In this document: positions 45,252 to 55,529 of the stretch, one piece after another
Layout of the letters: every line of letters begins with the position of its first letter
How positions within the stretch are numbered: the stretch's first letter is position 1
The notes under the pieces: generated by a model
What the model was told of the DNA's origin: nothing
What the model saw: only the letters and a program-made list of their open reading frames with translations
Databases searched by the model: none
DNA from: Myxococcales bacterium
GTDB lineage: Bacteria; Myxococcota; Myxococcia; Myxococcales; JAJYLH01
Length of the DNA: 64,000 nt
Reading direction: 5' to 3'
Assembly (NCBI GenBank): GCA_021787845.1
Contig: JAJYLH010000001.1
Coordinates: 353,139-417,138, forward strand
Made by a program: the position numbers and the translations under genes

Positions 45252-46463
45252 ATGTCACCGCCCGAGGAAGCTCCCGTCATCGCCGACGCCGTCGAGGAGG
45301 ACGTCAGGGGTGCCGTTCTCCGGTGCCGCCAGTGCTCGGCGCCGCTCGAGTTCGACCCCGAGCGAAGGGCGCTCAAGTGCCCCTACTGCAACTCGTTCAC
45401 CTCGCTGCCGAAGGCCGGCGCCGTTCAGCCGCGACCGCTCGCAGAAGCGCAAGAGGCGGCGGCGACCGCGCCCGGCGAGCACGTCGTCCGAGTCACCTGT
45501 CCGAACTGCGGCGCGGCGGCCGAGGTGCCGAGGACCCAGGCGGCGATGCGCTGCATCTACTGCCTCTCGCCCTTGACCGCCTCGAGCGCCGTCGAGCCCT
45601 TGTCGACGGTCGACGCGGTGGTGCCGTTCAAGCTGACGAGCGAGCGCGCGAAGGCATCGTTCGGGCCGTGGCTCAAGCACACCTGGTTCACGCCCAACGA
45701 GGCCAAGCGCCTGAGCCAGGTCGACAAGCTTCGCGGGACCTATCTTCCGGTGTGGTTCTACGGCGCGAAGACCTCCACCCGCTGGACCGCGGAGCTGGGC
45801 CGCCTCAAGTCCGGTGCCGAGGCCGGCTCCGAGCGTCTCTACGATTACAACTGGGAGGTTGTGGAAGGCACGCACGAGGGCAGCTACTCCGGCCTGGTGG
45901 CCACCGCCTCGAAGGTGCTGGTTCAGCAGAAGCTCGAAAACCTCGGCTTCACGCGAGAAGGCTTCTACCGGGGTTCGGAGGCCAGCATCGCGCAGGTGGT
46001 CGACGGGCACGAAATCGCCGACCGTGATTTCAGGGACCAGCAGGAGAGAGTCGACCCACACCTGCGGAACGCTTCGCGCCTGACCCGCTTCCATCCGGGC
46101 TTTCTCGCGGGTTTCGAGGCCGAGCTGCCCGCGGTCCCGGTCGTCGACGGGCGGGAGACCGCGAAGGCCGAGATCGAGCGGCGCGAGAACCAGGCGGTCG
46201 AAGCCCACCTGCCCAAGTGCGACATGGTCGGCACCCGGGACGTGACGGTGACCCCCCACGACGAGACGTTCCTGCTCGCCCTGCTGCCAATCTACGTGCT
46301 CGCGTACAAGTACCGCGGCGAGGTCTTCCGGGTGCTCATCAACGGCGTCTCCGGCGAGGTCGACGGCGACTCGCCGCTGAGCAGTTGGAAGCTCGGCGGC
46401 TGCCTCTTGTTAGTGCTTGCGGCCCTCGTCGCGTTGGGCTATGCGCTGTTCCTGAGCAAATAG
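45252..46463 (+). CDS. zinc-ribbon membrane protein of a flotillin operon
   Basis: This 403-aa protein has two tandem zinc ribbons built from four CxxC pairs (Cys25/28, 43/46, 83/86, 101/104; for example LRCRQCSAP, KCPYCN, TCPNCG, RCIYCL). A large soluble domain (about 115-350) with a YLPVWFYGAKTSTRW strand follows, then one C-terminal membrane segment (LLLVLAALVALGYALFL). It is probably tail-anchored with the ribbons in the cytoplasm. GAGAGGAG before ATG 45252 supports the start. It is the first gene of a three-gene operon with an NfeD/YqiJ-like protein and a flotillin. The function is unknown; a protein-protein adaptor is plausible. Confidence 0.8.
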   Translation: MSPPEEAPVIADAVEEDVRGAVLRCRQCSAPLEFDPERRALKCPYCNSFTSLPKAGAVQPRPLAEAQEAAATAPGEHVVRVTCPNCGAAAEVPRTQAAMRCIYCLSPLTASSAVEPLSTVDAVVPFKLTSERAKASFGPWLKHTWFTPNEAKRLSQVDKLRGTYLPVWFYGAKTSTRWTAELGRLKSGAEAGSERLYDYNWEVVEGTHEGSYSGLVATASKVLVQQKLENLGFTREGFYRGSEASIAQVVDGHEIADRDFRDQQERVDPHLRNASRLTRFHPGFLAGFEAELPAVPVVDGRETAKAEIERRENQAVEAHLPKCDMVGTRDVTVTPHDETFLLALLPIYVLAYKYRGEVFRVLINGVSGEVDGDSPLSSWKLGGCLLLVLAALVALGYALFLSK

Positions 46464-46482
46464 GAGGCGGCCCCAGAGCGTC

Positions 46483-47121
46483 ATGAACGGCTTTCTGTGG
46501 ATCATGGTGATCGGCCTGGTCGGCTTGGTGCTGATGGCGATTCCCGGCCTGCGCCGCCACGGCCCCGGTCACCTCGGGCACCTCGGGCACACCGGTCACG
46601 GGGGCCATGCCGGGCACGTGGGCCACACCGGCCATGTCGCGCAGGGAGGCCGGAGCGGTCCTGCCCACCATGCCGGCGCCGGTCGCGTGGGCCGCTCGGA
46701 ATGGCTGCGCGTGCTGCCGCAGCCGCAGACAGTCTTCAGCCTCCTCGTCCTCCTCGGCGCCATCGGGAACCTCTTGGAAAAGCTGCTCCCGCACTGGGCG
46801 GTGACGCTCGTCGTCCTCGTCGCGCTGGTCCCGGCGGTGGGAATCCAGGCCGCGCTCATCGCGCCGATGTGGCGCTTCTTCCTGAGGTTCAGCGGCCGGC
46901 CGGCTTCTCCGCTCGAGACCCTGGCGATGCAGGTCGCGCAAGCCGTGACGCCGTTTCACAACGGGCGCGGGTTGGTCGAGGTCGAGCGCGATGGGAGAGC
47001 GGTCCAGCTCTCCGCGCGTCTTTCACCGGGCAACGAGGGCCACGACGTTCACGTCGGGGACAAGCTGAGGATCGACGAGGTGGACCCGAAGCACGAGCGG
47101 GTCGTGGTCTCGGTCCTCTAG
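46483..47121 (+). CDS. NfeD/YqiJ-like membrane protein with His-rich segment
   Basis: This 212-aa protein has an N-terminal membrane helix (LWIMVIGLVGLVLMAIPGL), then a His/Gly repeat region (about 24-55, units GHLGH, GHTGH, GHGGH). Two more membrane segments follow (about 85-130), and a C-terminal OB-fold like YqiJ/NfeD (about 150-212, GRGLVEVERDGRAVQLSARL, VHVGDKLRIDEVD, VVVSVL). NfeD-type proteins pair with SPFH proteins. The His-rich stretch could bind metal ions and is not a normal part of the family. It lies 19 bases after the zinc-ribbon gene and 10 bases before the flotillin gene. Confidence 0.8.
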   Translation: MNGFLWIMVIGLVGLVLMAIPGLRRHGPGHLGHLGHTGHGGHAGHVGHTGHVAQGGRSGPAHHAGAGRVGRSEWLRVLPQPQTVFSLLVLLGAIGNLLEKLLPHWAVTLVVLVALVPAVGIQAALIAPMWRFFLRFSGRPASPLETLAMQVAQAVTPFHNGRGLVEVERDGRAVQLSARLSPGNEGHDVHVGDKLRIDEVDPKHERVVVSVL

Positions 47122-47131
47122 AGGGCAAGCG

Positions 47132-48394
47132 ATGAGCACTTCCTGGATTCTGGTGTTGGTCGCCGTCGTCGCGGTCGTCATCCTGGTGCCGATCATCATC
47201 AACGCCTTCTTGCGGGACGTGGAGGCCGGCGAAATCCGCTTGGTGAGCTGGATGAGCGGGAACCTGCGAATCTACCGCGGCCCGTGCAAGGCGATGATGG
47301 TGCCGGTCTTGACGGTCAGCCGGGTCATCCCGGCGCAGGCGATCAACGTCGACATCGAAATCACCGACCAGACCGCCGACCTGGACGACAACGGGAAGCC
47401 GGCACCGGTCAAGGTGACCGTGAGGGCTTCCGCCATCGTCAGTGTCGGCGAGACCGACGCGATGGTGAACACCGCGGCGAACAAGTTCTTCTCCAAGCCG
47501 GGGAGCGAGCAGCTCTCGACCCTGACCGACGTCTTGAGCTCGGCCGGCCGCCGTGCCATCAACCTCTTGCGGCACGACCAGCTCTTCAACGCGCGCTCGG
47601 GGCCGGCGAAGCCCGACGCGGGCCCGGGGCGTGGCGACGACGACGAGCTGGCGGTGATCATCAAAGACGCCTGCTCGCGCGAGCTCCTGGACCTGGGGCT
47701 CGCGTTCAACAGCCTCAACATCAAGGCGGTCTTGAGCGAGGTCGCGGACGCGAGGCGGCGCGAGTCGGCGGCGCGCGCGCGGGCGAGCGCGGACGTGGTG
47801 CAGGCGCAGGAGGAGCAGCGCGCGAAGATCGCCGAGCTCGAGGCGGCGCAGAAGGTCAACGACCAGGAGCGCAACTTGAAGGCGCAAATCGCGTCGAACG
47901 CCGCGTCCATCGCCAAGGCCCAGGCGGAGCAGCAGGCGGCGGAGCGCGAGCTGCGCACCGCCCAGTTGGGAGCGACGCAGATTACGCAAGCGCAGGCGAA
48001 CGCGAACGAAGCGTACATCCGCAACGAGGCGGAGGGCCGGGCGCAGGCGGCGAAGATCAAAGCGGTGGCGGAAGCGGAAGCGGAGGCCATTCGGGTCAAG
48101 GCGCGAGCGCTGGCCGAGGCGGGCGACATCTACCTGCAGCTTCGCCGGCTCGAGCTGGCGCCGGACCTGACCAAGCGGGTGGCGAAGGCGCTTGCGGGTG
48201 GCCAGTTCGTCAATTTCGGCGCGGGCGGCGGAGGCGGCGGCGCGGTGTCCGGCGGCTCGGACGACGTGCTCCGCGTCGTCGAGGCGATCATGGCCGCGCA
48301 GGTGATCAACGGCCGTCCTGCCCAGCGCGAGGCGGTGACCGTCGCGGTCGAGCCGACCCCGCAAAAGCCCATCGCCGCTCCGCCTCGCCGGTAG
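47132..48394 (+). CDS. SPFH/flotillin protein (YqiK/FloT-like)
   Basis: This 420-aa protein has an N-terminal membrane segment (LVLVAVVAVVILVPIIINAF), an SPFH/band-7 domain (about 30-205), and a long Ala/Glu/Gln/Arg-rich coiled coil (about 200-340, AEA repeats) typical of flotillins. The C-terminal segment is Gly-rich (GAGGGGGGAVSGG). Flotillins scaffold membrane microdomains and oligomerise through the coiled coil. It is the last gene of the zinc-ribbon/NfeD/flotillin operon. Confidence 0.88.
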   Translation: MSTSWILVLVAVVAVVILVPIIINAFLRDVEAGEIRLVSWMSGNLRIYRGPCKAMMVPVLTVSRVIPAQAINVDIEITDQTADLDDNGKPAPVKVTVRASAIVSVGETDAMVNTAANKFFSKPGSEQLSTLTDVLSSAGRRAINLLRHDQLFNARSGPAKPDAGPGRGDDDELAVIIKDACSRELLDLGLAFNSLNIKAVLSEVADARRRESAARARASADVVQAQEEQRAKIAELEAAQKVNDQERNLKAQIASNAASIAKAQAEQQAAERELRTAQLGATQITQAQANANEAYIRNEAEGRAQAAKIKAVAEAEAEAIRVKARALAEAGDIYLQLRRLELAPDLTKRVAKALAGGQFVNFGAGGGGGGAVSGGSDDVLRVVEAIMAAQVINGRPAQREAVTVAVEPTPQKPIAAPPRR

Positions 48395-48581
48395 CCCTGC
48401 GGCAGCGGTAGTGCCCACCTCCGGCCGTGCGGAAGAGCCCTGAGCTCCCTCGAGTGAGCGGTGAAGCGCCACCAGGTTCTCGAGGTCGAATCCGCAGGCG
48501 TGGATCTCGATCGATCGTGTCGGCGGCTCGGCGGTTGCGGGGGCTCGCCGGCGAGGGACCGGGCCCGGTGTCCTGGGTGGC

Positions 48582-49619
48582 ATGACGAACGATCCTCGAG
48601 CTCCGCTCGTGCCGCGCGCCGCGCGCATCTTCCTGCCGCTGGTCGGCGCGAACGTCGCCGCCTGGGTCTGGGCGTTCGCGGCGTTCGGCGGCCGGCCGAT
48701 GCTTCTGGGCATCGCGCTGTTGGCGTACGTCTTCGGCCTGCGCCACGCGCTCGACGCCGACCACATCGCCGCCATCGACAACGTGGTGCGCAAGCTCATC
48801 CAGCGACGCCGGCCGAGCGAAACCACGGGTCTGTTCTTCTCCCTCGGCCACTCGACGGTGGTGGTCCTGGCGGCGGTGGTGGTCTCCGCCGGCGCTGCTG
48901 CTTCCCGAGGACGGCTCGAAGCCTGGCGCGAAATCGGTGGGGTCGTCGGCACCAGCGTGTCGGCGACGTTCCTGCTGGTGATCGCGCTCGTGAACCTGGC
49001 GATTCTGCGCGGCGTTTGGACGAGCTTCCAACGCGTGCGTCGAGGCGGCTCCCTGGACGAAGAGGGGTTGGAAGCGCTCCTGTCCGGCAGAGGCTTCCTG
49101 TCGCGGCTGCTGCGGCCCCTCTTCGACGGCGTCGACCGCAGCTCGCGAATGTACCTGCTCGGACTGCTCTTCGGCCTGGGCTTCGACACCGCGACGGAGA
49201 TCGGCTTGCTCGCGATTTCGGCGACGCAGGCTGCGCAAGGGCTCTCGCTCACCGCGACGCTGGTGTTTCCCGCGCTCTTCACCGCCGGCATGGCGCTCGT
49301 CGACACGACCGACAGCGTGCTGATGACCCGCGCCTACGGCTGGGCGTTCGTCGACCCGGTGCGCAAGCTCTGGTACAACCTGACCATCACCGGGATGTCG
49401 GTAGCGGTAGCGCTCCTCGTCGGCGGTGTCGAGGCCCTGGGGCTCATCGCGGACAAGCTCGGCTTGAGCGGTGCCGGCTGGCGCGCCGCCGCGACGCTCG
49501 GCCGGGACTCGACGAGCTTCGGCCTCGCCGTGGTCGCCCTGTTCGTCCTGAGCTGGCTCGCCTCGGTCGCGGTCTTCCGGCTCAAGGGGCTCGGCCAGCC
49601 GACCTCCGAGAAAGGCTGA
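48582..49619 (+). CDS. NiCoT-family nickel/cobalt permease
   Basis: This is a 345-aa transporter with eight or so hydrophobic segments. The metal signature RHALDADHIAAIDN (HX4DH in helix 2) is present, as are the family motifs FSLGHSTVV and LLFGLGFDTATE. These define HoxN/NixA-type uptake of Ni2+ or Co2+; the sequence alone does not decide between them. Co uptake would fit the B12-dependent mutase gene elsewhere in the window, Ni would fit a hydrogenase or urease not seen here. I see no riboswitch or NikR site upstream. Confidence 0.92.
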   Translation: MTNDPRAPLVPRAARIFLPLVGANVAAWVWAFAAFGGRPMLLGIALLAYVFGLRHALDADHIAAIDNVVRKLIQRRRPSETTGLFFSLGHSTVVVLAAVVVSAGAAASRGRLEAWREIGGVVGTSVSATFLLVIALVNLAILRGVWTSFQRVRRGGSLDEEGLEALLSGRGFLSRLLRPLFDGVDRSSRMYLLGLLFGLGFDTATEIGLLAISATQAAQGLSLTATLVFPALFTAGMALVDTTDSVLMTRAYGWAFVDPVRKLWYNLTITGMSVAVALLVGGVEALGLIADKLGLSGAGWRAAATLGRDSTSFGLAVVALFVLSWLASVAVFRLKGLGQPTSEKG

Positions 49620-49819
49620 TGGAGCAGGGCGTCCGTCGCTCGCGTGCCCATCCACTGCCGGCCGAGCTTCCCAGGCAGCGCCGCCGAAAGGCAGTAGCGA
49701 TCTCGGTAGGCAGGAGGGTGCTTGCGTGCAGGCCGGGGCGTCGCTTGATCGCCCATGGCTCGCGGCTCGCCTACGGGCGATCAACGGGTCGTAGTCCTGA
49801 GCGCACTCCGCTTGCGCTC

Positions 49820-52528
<2,709 letters not shown>

Positions 52529-52804
52529 CGCGATTGTCCGTTGGGTGCGCGGCGTTTGGGCGCGCGAAAAGGCAGGGGAATCTAGCGGGTCGGCCCGCTC
52601 ATCTCAACGCGAAAACGCGCCCCGGGCAGCTCGCGAATCACCTGGACTTCCCAGGCGGAACCGATCGCCAGGGAGCCGGCGCGGGAGGGCTCGGGCACCC
52701 GCCGGCCCCAGGCGCGCCCCATCGCACAGGAGCAGCGCAGCCCCCAACTGCCGGCAAGCCGGGTAGCTCAGGGCTGCTGTTTGGCGACACCGCTCCTGGC
52801 TTGC

Positions 52805-55207
52805 TCAGGCCCGCCGCCGGCGCCAGAGCACCGCGAGACCGAGCAGCGCCACCAGCGCCGCCTCGCCCGGGCTCGCGCAGCCGCAGCCCTTGGGGCTCGC
52901 CTTGGGAGTAACTCCGCTCTTGCCCGGCGTGCCCGCGTCGGGCGTCCCCGCGTCCGGTTGGCAGGCCGCGAGCTTGGACGGGTCGGTCGTGTACGCCACC
53001 GTCATCTGGTTGAGCTGGAAGGCCGACGAGTCGAGGTTTCCCAGCGCCGCATAGTAGATCTTCCCGTCGCATCCACCATCGACCGGCACCGTCGCGACGA
53101 GGCGATGGTTCTGCGACTGGAACTTGACGGTCTGGTCCCCGGCATCGCTCGTGACGCCGCTGTTGCCGTACGCGAAGTGGATCCGCTCGTCGGCGCGGAC
53201 CACCGCGTCGAGCGACGGCGCGCCGCCGAGCCCCGGCACCGAGACGCCACCGATGCCGCCGCCGTAGCCCTGCACGGTCAGCGACAGCGCTGTCGTTCCC
53301 GCGGGAACCTGGAGCCGGAACTGCACCGGCCCCGGTGCGTAGGGCGTCCAACCCCGCGTCGGATCGGCCCCGGCGAGCTGGTACCCTTGCGCGCTCCCGG
53401 TCGACAGCAGGTCCATCACCCGCTCGCAGCCGCTCACCTTGCGCTGGTCGAACACCGCCTTCGCCGTCGCCTCCGCCTGCTGGTCGAAGAGCGTTCCCAC
53501 CTCGGCGGAAATCGCGTTCGCCGCGTCGTCGAAGCTCGAGTAGGGCGTCATCGTCCGCAGCGCTTGGAGGAAGGCCTGCGCGAACTTGTGCTTGTCGGCG
53601 TCGGAGGTCGCGATCTGCGAGCGGATTTCCCACACCGCGGCTGAGAAGTGCTGCGAGTCCTGATGGACCTCGCCCCGAATCACGGACGGACAGGTGAAGT
53701 CGTTGGTCAGATCGCGCAAGGAGCCCTCGCCCATGCCCGTCAAGAGCGGGCCGACGTACTGGGCGAGGTGCGGATTGTCCGCTCTGAGGGCGGCCCACTC
53801 GTCGGCGGTGCCCTCGTTGAGCGCGCCCGGCGCGTCGATGACGCCCTGGTCGTCGGCCACGTAGTCGGCGAGCTGCGCCGTGGCGGCGACCACCGCGTGG
53901 CCGAACTCGTGGGTGATGACGTCGGGGTCGTAGGCGAAGTCCGCGCTCGTGCCCTGGTAGAAGACGAGCGAGTCGTACGGGTTCGTCAGGCCCGGCGTCA
54001 GGATGTCGTAGCCGGTCGGGCCGCTCGCCGGGACGAACATCGAGTTGTCGAACCGCATGAGCTCGGTGATGTTCACCCCGTTCTGCAAGACGCCCTGCGG
54101 GTTCTGTTGGAACTGCTGGTAGGCCTGCCGCAGGTCGGGGAGCAGGTAGTTCGCCTTCACGCGCAAGGGACGCGCGTTCGAGTCGAGCTGGAACTGCGGG
54201 TCGAGCCCGCGCACGAACTCCAAGGCGTTCTCCGCGAAGTAGTAGGCCATCACCTCGCTGAAGGGGTCGGCCTCGCTCGCCGAGGGAATGGGAGGGCTGT
54301 CGCCCACCGGCTCCGTCGCCGGTTGGTAGAAGAAGTCCCCCCCGGCATCAGCGCTGGCGATCTGCTCCTCGTCGCACTGGACCGAGTGGACCGCGATGTT
54401 GTAGCCCCCGTAGTTCAAGGTGCCGTCGAGCGGCTTCGGGTTCGCCCCCGAGGCGCACCCTTCGGTCGGGCAGCAGTTGGTGGTGACGAGGTCGAGCCCG
54501 GTCAGATGCTCGCCCGCGTGCATCGAGTTGAAGCCGTCCAGGGCGACTTGAACGGTTCCGCCGGGCGTGAACGACCCGTCGGGCTGGCGCGCGGTCGCGG
54601 TGGCGGGGCTGTTGGGAAACACGTCGGCCAGGTCCGGCACCGGCGCGGAGTCAAAGAGCGCCCAGTCCTTGAGCGAGAGGACTCGGCCGGTCTCGGCGTC
54701 GACGATTGCCTCCAGGGTGTCCGGCAGGAGCGTCGCGATCTCGACCAGGTACGCGAGCTTTCCGATCGGGAGCACCACCAGCGCTTCCGCTCCCTTCTCG
54801 GCGGTCGGAAGCAGGATGCCCACGGCAGCGCCGCGGGCGAGGTGGAGCGCTTGAACAGGGCCGATCGCCGGGTCGGTGTCGACCTCGACCCTGGCCAGCG
54901 GCGCGAACCCGTTGGTCACCCGCAAGGCGCGTCCGCGGGCGTCGAGCCGCACCGCTGCGATGGCGCGTAGCACCGGCAGGCCGCGGTAGAGCTCCTGGAA
55001 GCGGACGATGTGGCCGCCATCTGCGGTGGAATAGACCGCCTGGACCCGGGCCTGAGCGCCTGGCGCCACCTGGGTGAGCGCCTGGAGGCCAGCAGCCTCG
55101 ACGGAGGCCAGCACCGCTTTCGGAATGCCGCTCGTCCGCGCGGGCGTCGCGGCGAACGCGCTGGTGCCGAGGAGGGTCAGGAGCGGGAAAATGAAGGCTG
55201 ATCGCAT
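52805..55207 (-). CDS. secreted gluzincin metalloprotease with MYXO-CTERM tag
   Basis: This 800-aa protein has a signal peptide (MRSAFIFPLLTLLGTSAFA) and an FTP-like propeptide (about 45-185). The zinc catalytic domain has HEFGH (His433, Glu434, His437) and Glu465 in LNEGTADEW, resembling M4/M36 thermolysin-fungalysin enzymes. A beta-sandwich-like region (about 640-760) follows. The C-terminus has the MYXO-CTERM layout: a Cys-Gly-Cys motif (KGCGCASPGE), a hydrophobic helix (AALVALLGLAVLW) and the basic stop RRRRA, expected to anchor the protein to the outer surface of a myxobacterium. GAGG before ATG 55207 fits the start. Confidence 0.88.
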   Translation of the reverse strand: MRSAFIFPLLTLLGTSAFAATPARTSGIPKAVLASVEAAGLQALTQVAPGAQARVQAVYSTADGGHIVRFQELYRGLPVLRAIAAVRLDARGRALRVTNGFAPLARVEVDTDPAIGPVQALHLARGAAVGILLPTAEKGAEALVVLPIGKLAYLVEIATLLPDTLEAIVDAETGRVLSLKDWALFDSAPVPDLADVFPNSPATATARQPDGSFTPGGTVQVALDGFNSMHAGEHLTGLDLVTTNCCPTEGCASGANPKPLDGTLNYGGYNIAVHSVQCDEEQIASADAGGDFFYQPATEPVGDSPPIPSASEADPFSEVMAYYFAENALEFVRGLDPQFQLDSNARPLRVKANYLLPDLRQAYQQFQQNPQGVLQNGVNITELMRFDNSMFVPASGPTGYDILTPGLTNPYDSLVFYQGTSADFAYDPDVITHEFGHAVVAATAQLADYVADDQGVIDAPGALNEGTADEWAALRADNPHLAQYVGPLLTGMGEGSLRDLTNDFTCPSVIRGEVHQDSQHFSAAVWEIRSQIATSDADKHKFAQAFLQALRTMTPYSSFDDAANAISAEVGTLFDQQAEATAKAVFDQRKVSGCERVMDLLSTGSAQGYQLAGADPTRGWTPYAPGPVQFRLQVPAGTTALSLTVQGYGGGIGGVSVPGLGGAPSLDAVVRADERIHFAYGNSGVTSDAGDQTVKFQSQNHRLVATVPVDGGCDGKIYYAALGNLDSSAFQLNQMTVAYTTDPSKLAACQPDAGTPDAGTPGKSGVTPKASPKGCGCASPGEAALVALLGLAVLWRRRRA

Positions 55208-55529
55208 CGATGCCTCGTCGGTGAAAAAAGCGTGCGACGATACGCGAGGCCGCTCGCACGGCGCAAATCCTCGCGGCCGGCCGATCGGGGACGAGCGCGT
55301 CAGGGCCAGCGATGCGCGCGCCGGTTCGTCCTTTCTCGCGCGCCGAACGGCGGCGAATCCGCCCGTCGGCGTGGTGTCGCGAGGCCGTGACGCGCGCAGG
55401 ACGGCGCGGACCAATCGCCCTTGGCGGGGGGCCGGCCATCGGCGATAGTGACGCCAGCCACTGCTTCCTCCTGGGAGCGGAAGGCCGGAGTCGCTCATCC
55501 CGTACTGGGTCAAGAACGAAGTCGGCCGA
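55208..55529. other. divergent intergenic region, metalloprotease / DnaJ-domain gene
   Basis: This 322-base stretch contains no independent gene. An AAAAAA run at 55223-55228 lies just before the metalloprotease start. The 5' extension of the DnaJ gene (from about 55497) also falls here. Confidence 0.45.

Noticed and set aside
48395..48581. Possible cobalamin or nickel riboswitch before the NiCoT gene
   Set aside because: I looked for the conserved B12-box and NiCo-box sequences and saw neither. The stretch has only weak GC hairpins.
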